From: Prochlorococcus sp. AG-670-O13 | Lineage (GTDB): Bacteria; Cyanobacteriota; Cyanobacteriia; PCC-6307; Cyanobiaceae | Reading direction: 5' to 3' | Assembly (NCBI GenBank): GCA_003209055.1 | Contig: QCTB01000004.1 | Coordinates: forward strand, 1-46,604 | DNA length: 46,604 bases | Shown: positions 15,637 through 23,711 of the stretch, one piece after another | Layout: every line of letters begins with the position of its first letter | Numbering within the stretch: the stretch's first letter is position 1 | Position numbers and translations under genes: made by a program | Notes under the pieces: model-generated | What the model was told of the DNA's origin: nothing | The model's input: only the letters and a program-made list of their open reading frames with translations | Database searches by the model: none

Positions 15637-16179
15637 TCAATCATTAATTATTTCATCGATTATTCCGTAAAAAATTGCCTCTTTAGGAGTTAGGAAGTTA
15701 TCTCCCCTACTGCTCCAGTATTTACTATCCTCTTTAATACGCTCAAGATTCTGATTAGTTTTTTCTAATAATCTTCCATAAATTTCTGCTTTTGCTCTTC
15801 TCATCGAATGTACATCCTCACTAGTAATAATTTCTTTCTTTTCTGGATAAGATATTTCGGATAAACTAATTTTTGAATGTGGATAACTAAATCGTAGTCC
15901 TTTTGTTCCTGAAGCAAGAATAAGTGTTGATAAACCACTCGCAGTGCCATTACAAATAGTATGTACTTCAGTACGGGGAGAAATGTATTGAATTGCATCT
16001 AATATCGCCAAACCATAAGATACTGAACCGCCCGGGGAATTAATAAAGAAATTGATGTGAGATTTATTATTTTTACTATCTAATTCGAGTAATTTATAGA
16101 CTATTTTATCTGCGACAGTTTCTGTTATTTCTCCATTAAGAAAAATATTACTTTCACCAGAATTATTTAACTCATCCAT
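15637..16179 (-). CDS. ClpP-fold protein lacking catalytic Ser and His
   Basis: The ATG at 16179 (MDELNNSGESNIFLNGEI) gives 180 residues, and it directly follows the stop of the small gene upstream. The fold is ClpP: FINSPGGSVSYGLAILDAIQ, EVHTICNGTASGLSTLILAS, GTKGLRFSYPHSKI, PKEAIFYGIIDEI. Aligning CNGTASGLSTLIL with the canonical C.GqAASMGA.LL places Gly82 where the nucleophilic Ser should be. Counting 25 residues on, Ser107 replaces the catalytic His (normally in IHQ). So it should be proteolytically dead, as in cyanobacterial ClpR, but it is more divergent than ClpR and lies in accessory DNA. It may modulate a Clp core or do something unrelated. Confidence 0.85.
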   Translation of the reverse strand: MDELNNSGESNIFLNGEITETVADKIVYKLLELDSKNNKSHINFFINSPGGSVSYGLAILDAIQYISPRTEVHTICNGTASGLSTLILASGTKGLRFSYPHSKISLSEISYPEKKEIITSEDVHSMRRAKAEIYGRLLEKTNQNLERIKEDSKYWSSRGDNFLTPKEAIFYGIIDEIIND

Positions 16180-16180
16180 A

Positions 16181-16336
16181 TTATTTCTTTCTAGATAAAT
16201 TCTGAATGACAAAAATATCTTCTGCTTTGGGATATTTTTGTTGAAAAACCTTTATTGCATGATTAGGGGAGATGGCAAACAAATTTATTTTGATTCTATA
16301 TTCATCCACTAAACCTGATATTAGATAATTTTTCAC
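16181..16336 (-). CDS. 51-residue small protein upstream of the ClpP-like gene
   Basis: A GTG at 16334-16336 opens a frame of 51 residues: KNYLISGLVDEYRIKINLFA, then ISPNHAIKVFQQKYPKAEDI and FVIQNLSRKK, with TAA at 16181-16183, one base before the ATG of the ClpP-like gene. The register is confirmed by the disrupted paralog at 11404-11556. The pattern (a strand YRIKINLFAIS, then a helix HAIKVFQQKYP, then a strand DIFVIQ) suggests a compact beta-alpha-beta fold. No family is recognised. Tight linkage implies co-translation with the ClpP-like protein. Confidence 0.7.
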   Translation of the reverse strand: MKNYLISGLVDEYRIKINLFAISPNHAIKVFQQKYPKAEDIFVIQNLSRKK

Positions 16337-16518
16337 TAACAAATAATTACTCTTAATAGAGTCATTTTATAATCTTATATTAATTAAATTTAAACTTATT
16401 TCCATTCATTGTTATCCCATATAGAGTTCTTTGTTTTTTGTTCTAAATCACTTATCTATAAAGGTCCCAGTTCTAAAAAAGATTAATTCTTATTAGAAAA
16501 AAATTATTATGTGGAAAT

Positions 16519-16615
16519 CAAGGGTTATAACACTGTTATATAAAATTTAAATCGCTTAAATCCATTGCCCTGCAATGGATTTGAATCAAGTCGTGTATTC
16601 GCTATTTATTTCAAC
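16519..16615. repeat. Native argJ 3' end with adjacent 11-bp-period doublet (putative attachment site)
   Basis: The reference core is 16590-16615, the last codons of argJ. On its non-coding side lies a doublet with GTTATA at 16524 and again at 16535, i.e. an 11-bp period (GGGTTATAACA / CTGTTATATAA). Distance from doublet to core is about 50 bp, against about 53 bp at the inner copy (15021 to 15074). This is the arrangement expected if the argJ 3' end is the integration target. The remaining spacer between 16337 and 16518 shows nothing else I can name. Confidence 0.6.
16558..16582 (-). terminator. Hairpin just downstream of argJ
   Basis: AAATCCATTG and its exact reverse complement CAATGGATTT surround the 5-base loop CCCTG. 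The hairpin is 3 bp beyond the argJ stop and is followed, in the argJ direction, by an A/T-rich but not pure T tract. It probably acts as the argJ terminator. It is not repeated at the two argJ-end copies. Confidence 0.65.
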
Positions 16616-17824
16616 ATATTTTTTAGAAAGATCACATCCCCATGCAGTACCTTTGGATAGGCCAGAATTAAGATTAAGAATAATTAGCACAATATCTTCC
16701 TCTAAATATTTACCGTTCATTTTAGACTTCATATAATCTGAGACTTTTTGCGAATCATATTGACATAAGTTCCCACTTTCCAAAATTTGATAATCACCAA
16801 TGTATAAATCAACATGATTAAGGTTAAATTCAACCTCAGAATTGCCAGCAGCTGCAATAATTCTTCCCCAATTGGGATCACAGCCATGTATTGCAGTTTT
16901 TACCAGTGAAGAATTACATATAGATTTAGCAATTCTGATTGCATCATCATCATGTTTCGCTCCTTGAACTAAAACCTCTAATAAGCAATTTGCTCCTTCT
17001 CCATCTCTTGCAATATTTTTTGCCAAGTTTTGACATACGATATCAATTCCTAACTGGATGATTGACAAGAATTTTTTATTAATTTTTTTACCCGTATTTA
17101 TTCCAATAAAAGAATCATTAGTGCTAGTCTCCCCATCGACTGATATTGCATTAAAGGATTTTTTTATAGCAATAGAAATCATCTTTTCCCATTCTTCTTT
17201 CTCAACTCCTACATCACATGTAAGAAAGGCTAACATTGTAGCCATGTTCGGATAAATCATTCCGGATCCTTTTGCAAATCCAGCTATTCTCACTTTTCTA
17301 CCTTCAATATTTGTCTCTATTGCAACTTTTTTGCAAGTCAAGTCAGTAGTTAAGATTGCTTCTGAAGCATTTTGGAAACTATTTACTTGTAAGTCACTTA
17401 CTAATTTTGGTAAATTTTTAACTAGATTATTTATTGGTATAGGTACACCAATCACGCCTGTTGAGCACATTAAAACCTCTTCTTCTTCGATTCCTAATAG
17501 TTCTGAAATCTTAGATGTAGCAATTAAAAAATGTTGAGTTCCAAAATTCCCTGTACACGCATTTGCTTGGCCAGAATTAATTAGAATTGCTCTAACAAGG
17601 CCTGAACTCTTTTTAATTCTTTTTTCACAAATTTCTACACAAGAAGCTCTAACTTTTGACTGAGTAAACATGCCACTACAAATACTACCTTCTGGGGCTA
17701 GTATTAATGCTAAATCTTTCTTTTTAGAAGTTTTTAATCCAGCCGATATTCCCGCAAAACAAAAGCCTTCCGGTGTTACATCACCCTCACTAATAAACGA
17801 CCAATTGGCATCAATTTGACTCAA
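16586..17824 (-). CDS. argJ: Glutamate N-acetyltransferase / amino-acid acetyltransferase (bifunctional)
   Basis: 412 residues, the usual ArgJ length. ArgJ transfers acetyl from N-acetylornithine to glutamate, recycling the acetyl group in arginine synthesis; many versions also use acetyl-CoA. The self-cleavage site is intact at about residue 195: GSGMIYPNMATMLAFLTCD, where the Thr of ATML becomes the N-terminal nucleophile of the beta chain. Other family signatures are SGQANACTG, VDGETSTNDSF and HGCDPNWGRIIAAAGNS. Its last codons (EINSEYTT) supply the sequence that is duplicated downstream. The start ATG gives MSQIDANWSFI. It is divergent from coaE with a 74-bp gap. Confidence 0.97.
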   Translation of the reverse strand: MSQIDANWSFISEGDVTPEGFCFAGISAGLKTSKKKDLALILAPEGSICSGMFTQSKVRASCVEICEKRIKKSSGLVRAILINSGQANACTGNFGTQHFLIATSKISELLGIEEEEVLMCSTGVIGVPIPINNLVKNLPKLVSDLQVNSFQNASEAILTTDLTCKKVAIETNIEGRKVRIAGFAKGSGMIYPNMATMLAFLTCDVGVEKEEWEKMISIAIKKSFNAISVDGETSTNDSFIGINTGKKINKKFLSIIQLGIDIVCQNLAKNIARDGEGANCLLEVLVQGAKHDDDAIRIAKSICNSSLVKTAIHGCDPNWGRIIAAAGNSEVEFNLNHVDLYIGDYQILESGNLCQYDSQKVSDYMKSKMNGKYLEEDIVLIILNLNSGLSKGTAWGCDLSKKYVEINSEYTT

Positions 17825-17898
17825 TCTTTTTTATAATTTTAATTCATACTAACTACTCTTTAATACTAAAGAAACAGCTAATTATATTATTATTAAAT

Positions 17899-18513
17899 AT
17901 GGGCATCCCACAAAAATTAATAAATAATCAAAGAAGGATTGGTCTTACTGGAGGTATTGCAAGTGGGAAATCCACAATAACTGATTACATCAGAACACAT
18001 AAAAATATTCCAATCTTAGATGCAGATCATTTATCAAGAGAACTTATCGAGCCAAAGACATTAGTTTATAAAAAAATATTAGACTATTTTGGAAATCAAA
18101 TAATTGATAAATACTCATCTGAAAATATAATAGATAGAAAACTTTTAAAAAAAATTATTTTTCAAAATAAAAAAGATAGAGAATGGATTGAAAAACTAAT
18201 GCATCCCCTAATCAAAGACAAAATGATAGAAGAATGTAATCAATACAAAGAAAATGAAATCATACTATTAGTTATACCGCTATTATTTGAGGCAAAATTT
18301 GAAGATATTTGTACTGAGATATGGCTAATCAAATGTAAAGAAGAAAATCAAATAAAAAGACTTATTAAAAGAGACAAAATAAGTGTGAAAGAAGCGTCTA
18401 AGATTATAAACCTTCAATTAAAATTTGAAGAAAAAATAAATTTCTCAAATGTTATTTTAGATAACTCAGATCACCATAATTTGTGGATTGACACAATAAA
18501 AAGAATAATCTAA
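17899..18513 (+). CDS. coaE: Dephospho-CoA kinase
   Basis: 204 residues, standard length. The P-loop GLTGGIASGKST is at residues 14-25, followed by the CoA-domain aspartate in ILDADHLSREL and the lid region LIKCKEENQIKRLIKRD. The enzyme phosphorylates the 3'-hydroxyl of dephospho-CoA, the last step of coenzyme A synthesis, in the cytosol. The ATG at 17899 starts MGIPQKLINNQRRIGLTG. It is convergent with gatB, with only 4 bp between stop codons, so no room exists for a conventional separate terminator. Confidence 0.95.
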   Translation: MGIPQKLINNQRRIGLTGGIASGKSTITDYIRTHKNIPILDADHLSRELIEPKTLVYKKILDYFGNQIIDKYSSENIIDRKLLKKIIFQNKKDREWIEKLMHPLIKDKMIEECNQYKENEIILLVIPLLFEAKFEDICTEIWLIKCKEENQIKRLIKRDKISVKEASKIINLQLKFEEKINFSNVILDNSDHHNLWIDTIKRII

Positions 18514-18517
18514 AAAT

Positions 18518-19990
18518 TTAACTATTCAATTTTTCTGCAAGAAGTTGATTAGCAAGCTTGGGATCTGCTTTACCTTGTGTTTTTTTCATAAGCTGTCCGA
18601 CAAAAAAACCAATTAATTTTGTTTTTCCTTTCTTAAAAGATTCAACCTCTTTGGGATACTCAATAATAAGTTCTTCAATAATTGCCAAAATACTTGAAGA
18701 ATCAGATATCATGGCTAAACCTTTTTCTCCAACTAAACTTTTTGGAGAAATATTCTTTTGAATTAACTCAGGTAAGATATCTTTTGCTATTTTTCCACTA
18801 ATAACTTTTTTAGAGATCATATTAATCATTTCAGCAAGATTAAAAGGACTAAGCTGTAAGTCAGAAAAACTTTTCTTTTGAGATTTTAAGTAGCCAACAA
18901 TATCGCTTGTTATCCAATTTGATGCAAGTTTAGGGTCGGCACCATTTTCTACTGTCTCTTCAAAAAAGTTTGCCATAAAAACTTCATCCGAAATAACTCT
19001 CGAATCATATGGTGACAAGCCTAATTCTTCAACATATTTTTGTCTTTTCTTTGAAGGTAATTCAGGTAATTCCTTAAGCCATTGCTCTTTTTGTTCTTTT
19101 GATATTTCAATAGGACCTAGATCGGGATCAGGGAAATATCTATAATCACTACTACCTTCTTTTAATCTCATACTTTTTGTTAATTGCTTAGATTCATCCC
19201 ATAATCTAGTTTCTTGATAAATTTCTCCTCCATTCTCATATACATCAATTTGTCTTTCTATTTCATACTCACAAGCCTTTTGAATTGCAGAGAATGAATT
19301 CATATTTTTTATTTCAACTTTGGTACCAAAAGGGGCATTAGAACCTCTCCTGACAGAAATATTTACATCACACCTTAAGGAACCTTCTTGCATATTTCCA
19401 TCTGAAACACCAAGGTATCTAACAGTTCTTCTTATTTCCGAAGCATACTCTGATGCTTCTCTGCCTGTCCTAATATCTGGTTTACTTACAATCTCAACAA
19501 GAGCTATACCTGCTCGGTTGTAATCAACTAATGAGTACTTTGAGCCAGCTAAGCGATCACTTCCTGCATGAACTAGTTTGCCAGCATCTTCTTCCATATG
19601 AAGTCTTTCAATCCCAATCTTTTTTACATATGTCTCTTTATTTTTTTCTGCTATTTCAACTTCCAGCCAACCATTTTCTGCTAAGGGTTCATCAAATTGA
19701 GAGATTTGATAATTTTTAGGCAAGTCAGGATAAAAGTATTGTTTTCTATCAAATTTACAATGTTCTGCAACATCCAAATTTAAGGCTAAAGAAGTTTTAA
19801 CTGCATACTCTAAAACAGTTTCATTTAAAACAGGAAGAGTTCCTGGCAAACCACAAACAACTGGATCTACATGAGTATTAGGTTCATCACCAAAAGCGGT
19901 TGATGCAGATGTAAAAATTTTACTTTTAGTATTAAGCTGAACATGGGTTTCTAAACCAATCACAGCTTCCCAAGGTTCTAAATTTTTCAT
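18518..19990 (-). CDS. gatB: Asp-tRNA(Asn)/Glu-tRNA(Gln) amidotransferase subunit B
   Basis: 490 residues, full length. The N-terminal catalytic cradle starts EAVIGLETHVQLNTKSKIFT and contains the conserved GLPGTLPVLN, DYNRAGIALVEIVSKPD and MQEGSLRCDVNISVR motifs. The C-terminal YqeY-like tRNA-binding domain ends GQLMKKTQGKADPKLANQLL. With GatA and GatC it amidates mischarged Glu-tRNA(Gln) or Asp-tRNA(Asn); those subunits are not in this window, as is usual for cyanobacteria where gat genes are scattered. ATG start; divergent from thiO. Confidence 0.97.
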   Translation of the reverse strand: MKNLEPWEAVIGLETHVQLNTKSKIFTSASTAFGDEPNTHVDPVVCGLPGTLPVLNETVLEYAVKTSLALNLDVAEHCKFDRKQYFYPDLPKNYQISQFDEPLAENGWLEVEIAEKNKETYVKKIGIERLHMEEDAGKLVHAGSDRLAGSKYSLVDYNRAGIALVEIVSKPDIRTGREASEYASEIRRTVRYLGVSDGNMQEGSLRCDVNISVRRGSNAPFGTKVEIKNMNSFSAIQKACEYEIERQIDVYENGGEIYQETRLWDESKQLTKSMRLKEGSSDYRYFPDPDLGPIEISKEQKEQWLKELPELPSKKRQKYVEELGLSPYDSRVISDEVFMANFFEETVENGADPKLASNWITSDIVGYLKSQKKSFSDLQLSPFNLAEMINMISKKVISGKIAKDILPELIQKNISPKSLVGEKGLAMISDSSSILAIIEELIIEYPKEVESFKKGKTKLIGFFVGQLMKKTQGKADPKLANQLLAEKLNS

Positions 19991-20068
19991 TATTAAATAT
20001 TCCTTACTTAATCTTATTGGATATAAGGTAAAAGAGGATCATAACATCTGTAAACTATAAAAAATAAA

Positions 20069-21178
20069 ATGGAATCAAAAACAAAAAATTCAATTTTAAT
20101 TATTGGTGGAGGACTAATAGGTTTATCTATTGCTTATCAATTTGCTCGTAATAAATTCAAAGTTGAAGTTTTAAGCAGAAACAGAAGTGAATCAGCTGGA
20201 TTTGTTGCTGCAGGTATGTTAGCCACACATGCTGAGGGTCTTGAGGATGAGTTATTAATATTTGGACAACAAAGTCAAAGTTTAATTCCAGAATGGATTA
20301 GAAATATTGAAAATGATAGTGGTATTAATTGTGGTTTAAAAAAATGTGGCATAGTAGTACCTTTCAAAAATATTAAAGAGTTGAAAGAATTCCCAACTTA
20401 TAAGTATGGCAAATATCTAAATAAGAATAACCTGAGAAAAGAAATTAATGGAATAAATGGATCTTGGGAGCACGGATTACTATTTGAACAAGACGGTCAA
20501 ATAGATAACAGAAGAAGACTTATGCGTGCTCTTGAACGTGCATGTTCTTTACATGGGGTAAAGTTTCAGGAAGGATCTGATGTGAAAGAATTGATAGTAG
20601 AAAAAAATAAAATTCTTGGTGCAAAAGTTTTAAATGCTACGGGAGAAAGTAAAAATATTTTTTGTAAAAAAGTAATCTTATGCTGTGGTGCTTGGAGTAA
20701 AAAAATTTTAAATAATTTACCAATTTTTCCAGTCAAGGGACAAATGCTATCTATACAAGGTCCAGAAAATTCTATTAAAAGAGTTCTTTTTGGTCCTAAT
20801 ACTTACTTAGTACCTAGAGATGATGGTCTTATTGTGGTAGGAGCTACCGTTGAAGACAAAGCTGAATTTAATCAAGGCAATACTCCTAAGGGAATAAATC
20901 AACTTCAGGAAGGTATTAAGTCTTTATTACCAGAAGCATTAAACTGGCCACAAATGGAACATTGGTGGGGATTTAGGCCTTGTACTCCTGACTTTAAGCC
21001 AATAATTGGTAGATCTGATATTGGCAACCTTTATTTTGCTACTGGGCATTATAGAAATGGAGTACTCTTTGCAGCTATTACAAGCGATATTCTTTTCAAA
21101 TTAATTCAAGACAAAACATTAAACAATATTGAATCTAATTTTATTAACAAATTTAGATTCAATAGATTTAATATTTAA
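20069..21178 (+). CDS. thiO: Glycine oxidase ThiO (FAD-dependent)
   Basis: 369 residues of the DAO/ThiO family. The Rossmann FAD motif IIGGGLIGLSIAYQFA is near the N-terminus, then SAGFVAAGMLATHAEG, GQIDNRRRLMRAL, FPVKGQMLSIQG, and the C-terminal FAD/substrate region WGFRPCTPDFKPIIG and ATGHYRNGVLFA. ThiO oxidises glycine to iminoglycine for the thiazole moiety of thiamine. In some cyanobacteria it is fused to ThiG, but here it stands alone. Its stop is 5 bp from that of the convergent ndk. The FAD and C-terminal signatures are complete. Confidence 0.9.
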   Translation: MESKTKNSILIIGGGLIGLSIAYQFARNKFKVEVLSRNRSESAGFVAAGMLATHAEGLEDELLIFGQQSQSLIPEWIRNIENDSGINCGLKKCGIVVPFKNIKELKEFPTYKYGKYLNKNNLRKEINGINGSWEHGLLFEQDGQIDNRRRLMRALERACSLHGVKFQEGSDVKELIVEKNKILGAKVLNATGESKNIFCKKVILCCGAWSKKILNNLPIFPVKGQMLSIQGPENSIKRVLFGPNTYLVPRDDGLIVVGATVEDKAEFNQGNTPKGINQLQEGIKSLLPEALNWPQMEHWWGFRPCTPDFKPIIGRSDIGNLYFATGHYRNGVLFAAITSDILFKLIQDKTLNNIESNFINKFRFNRFNI

Positions 21179-21183
21179 TTTCT

Positions 21184-21642
21184 TTAATTTTCTGATCGCC
21201 ATTCAGAGTCAGAAGTCTCCCAATCACATATTTCATGTTTATCAAACCATAAATTAATTTCAAATTTCGCAGTTTCTTCTCCATCTGAACCATGAATTAT
21301 ATTTCTGCCTATATCTATAGCTAAATCCCCCCTAATAGTTCCAGGTTCAGCATCGAGAGGCTTTGTAGGACCGATTAATTTTCTCGCGCTTAAAATAACT
21401 CCTTCTCCTTCCCAAATCATCGCAACCACAGGACCACTTGATATAAATTCAACTAAATCTTTAAAAAAAGGTCTCTCTCTATGGACGCCGTAGTGGTCCT
21501 GCGCAAGTTGTTTTGATGGAATTAATTGTTTTAAACCTACCAATTTAAAGCCCTTTTTTTCAAACCTCCCAATAATCTCGGCAATATATCCTCTTTGAAC
21601 TCCGTCTGGTTTAATTGCAAGAAACGTTCTCTCTTTGATCAT
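21184..21642 (-). CDS. ndk: Nucleoside diphosphate kinase
   Basis: 152 residues. The N-terminus [20 protein letters not shown] is canonical, and the phosphorylated His is in [18 protein letters not shown]. The enzyme equilibrates NTP and NDP pools through a phosphohistidine. Full length with a slightly extended C-terminus ([11 protein letters not shown]) as in other cyanobacteria. ATG start. Convergent with thiO and divergent from speA. Confidence 0.97.
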   Translation of the reverse strand: MIKERTFLAIKPDGVQRGYIAEIIGRFEKKGFKLVGLKQLIPSKQLAQDHYGVHRERPFFKDLVEFISSGPVVAMIWEGEGVILSARKLIGPTKPLDAEPGTIRGDLAIDIGRNIIHGSDGEETAKFEINLWFDKHEICDWETSDSEWRSEN

Positions 21643-21764
21643 TTAATTTAGTAATCTCTCTATGTATATTCTTCTTTAAGGTGGTAACTTGGCAAGTAAT
21701 CATTAAAATAAAAGATATTGTTTTGAGTAATTTTCAAAAACATTCATAAATCACAAAAACAAAA

Positions 21765-23711
21765 TTGGCCAATTTTGATCCAAAAAAATTAAATAAAAAT
21801 TGGACCATAAAAGATAGTATTTCTACTTATGGTATTGATAAATGGGGAGATAAATATTTTTCAATCAATTCAGATGGAAATATATCGATAAGCCCAAATA
21901 GAAAATCCAAAAAAAAAGTCGATCTTTTTAAACTTGTTAAGGAAATTAAAAGTAGAGAAATAAATACTCCCTTAATAATAAGATTTAACGATATTTTAAA
22001 AGACCGAATTACGGAATTAAATAATGCCTTCTCTAAAGCAATAGATACTTATGACTATAAAAATATTTATCAAGGAGTTTTTCCTATTAAATGTAATCAG
22101 CAAAAAAATGTATTGGAAAAAATCATTGAGTATGGGGATCACTGGAATTTTGGTTTAGAAGTAGGAAGTAAGTCAGAATTATTAATTGGATTATCGATTC
22201 TAGAAAATCAAAAATCACTTTTAATTTGTAATGGATATAAAGATAAAAAGTATATTGAGACTGCAATATTAGCAAGAAAACTTGGTAAACAACCAATTAT
22301 AGTTGTTGAGCAAAGAGATGAAGTTCAAAGAATTATAGAAGCTGTTAAAGATCTCAAAGCAACCCCCATACTTGGAATTAGATCAAAATTATCCAGTAAG
22401 AGTAGTGGAAGGTGGGGTAAATCAGTAGGGGATAATTCCAAGTTTGGATTATCAATTCCAGAAATAATGCTAACAATAAAAGATCTCAAAGAAGCAAATC
22501 TAATAAATGAAATGAAGTTGCTACATTTCCATGTTGGAAGCCAAATCAGTGATATATCAGTAATAAAAGACGCATTACAAGAAGCCAGTCAAATATTTGT
22601 TGAATTATCTAAGTTAGGCGCACCAATGAAATATATAGATGTTGGAGGCGGCTTAGGAATAGACTTCGATGGAACTAAAACGTCTTCCAACACTTCGACA
22701 AATTATTCTCTTCAAAACTACGCAAATGACGTCATTGCAACAGTAAAAGATTCATGTGAAGTAAATAATATACAACATCCAATCATAATCTCAGAAAGTG
22801 GTAGAGCAATAATCAGTCATTGTTCAGTTTTAATTTTTAATATTTTAGGGACAAGTCATGTCAACTCCCAAGCCACAGTATTCGATCAAAAAAAACCATC
22901 ATTAATCATCACAAATCTGATAGAAACCCTTAATCAGCTAAAGAATCTTAGAGATAAAAAAGAAGATTTATCTGAAATAATAGAATTATGGAATGACGCT
23001 AAAAAATTTAAAGAGGATTGCTTAGTCGCTTTTAGATTGGGATTTATCTGTTTGGAAGAACGTGCGTATGCGGAAGAACTTACATGGGCTTGTGCAAAAG
23101 AGATTGCGAATCACTTGGAGAATGATGAAATTATGCATCCAGATTTATCTGAAATAACCGATACGCTCGCATCAACATATTACGCAAATTTATCAGTTTT
23201 TAAATCTATTCCTGATACTTGGGCAATTAATCAAGTTTTTCCAATTATTCCAATACATAGACATTTAGAAGAGCCCTTTTGTAAGGGAAACTTTGCGGAT
23301 TTAACTTGTGATTCTGATGGCAAGCTGAATAGTTTTATTGACAATGGAAAGATTAAATCACTTTTAAATTTACATCCTCCAGAAAAAAATAATGATTATC
23401 TAATAGGAATATTTATGGCAGGAGCATATCAAGAAGCATTAGGGAATTTCCATAATTTATTTGGAAATACAAATGTTATTCATATTGATATAAATGAAGA
23501 TAATTCTTATAAAATTAAAAACATTATTAAAGAAAACAGCAAATCAGAAATTTTAGAGTTATTAGATTACAGTTCAGATAATTTAGTTGAATCAATAAGA
23601 GTAAATACTGAATCTGCCATCAATAATAAAACTTTGACTATTCAAGAAGCCCGAAAGTTAATTGACCAAATAGAAACCAGTTTAAGAAAAAGTAGTTATT
23701 TATCAGAATAA
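21765..23711 (+). CDS. speA: Biosynthetic arginine decarboxylase
   Basis: 648 residues, standard for the SpeA class of PLP fold-III decarboxylases. The PLP lysine is in [17 protein letters not shown]. The barrel continues with [33 protein letters not shown] and [14 protein letters not shown], and the C-terminal domain has the family's [18 protein letters not shown]. It converts arginine to agmatine, the entry to polyamine synthesis. The start is TTG ([13 protein letters not shown]), with the next in-frame ATG far inside. The last 16 bp overlap the 3' end of convergent alaS. Confidence 0.96.
   Translation: MANFDPKKLNKNWTIKDSISTYGIDKWGDKYFSINSDGNISISPNRKSKKKVDLFKLVKEIKSREINTPLIIRFNDILKDRITELNNAFSKAIDTYDYKNIYQGVFPIKCNQQKNVLEKIIEYGDHWNFGLEVGSKSELLIGLSILENQKSLLICNGYKDKKYIETAILARKLGKQPIIVVEQRDEVQRIIEAVKDLKATPILGIRSKLSSKSSGRWGKSVGDNSKFGLSIPEIMLTIKDLKEANLINEMKLLHFHVGSQISDISVIKDALQEASQIFVELSKLGAPMKYIDVGGGLGIDFDGTKTSSNTSTNYSLQNYANDVIATVKDSCEVNNIQHPIIISESGRAIISHCSVLIFNILGTSHVNSQATVFDQKKPSLIITNLIETLNQLKNLRDKKEDLSEIIELWNDAKKFKEDCLVAFRLGFICLEERAYAEELTWACAKEIANHLENDEIMHPDLSEITDTLASTYYANLSVFKSIPDTWAINQVFPIIPIHRHLEEPFCKGNFADLTCDSDGKLNSFIDNGKIKSLLNLHPPEKNNDYLIGIFMAGAYQEALGNFHNLFGNTNVIHIDINEDNSYKIKNIIKENSKSEILELLDYSSDNLVESIRVNTESAINNKTLTIQEARKLIDQIETSLRKSSYLSE

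Noticed and set aside
15637-16212. Starting the ClpP-like protein at the TTG at 16212.
   Set aside because: That start adds 11 residues overlapping the coupled small gene in another frame; the ATG at 16179 directly follows that gene's stop.
14183-16585. Interpreting the argJ-linked repeats as an insertion sequence with terminal inverted repeats.
   Set aside because: The repeats are direct, not inverted, include argJ coding sequence, and no transposase is present.
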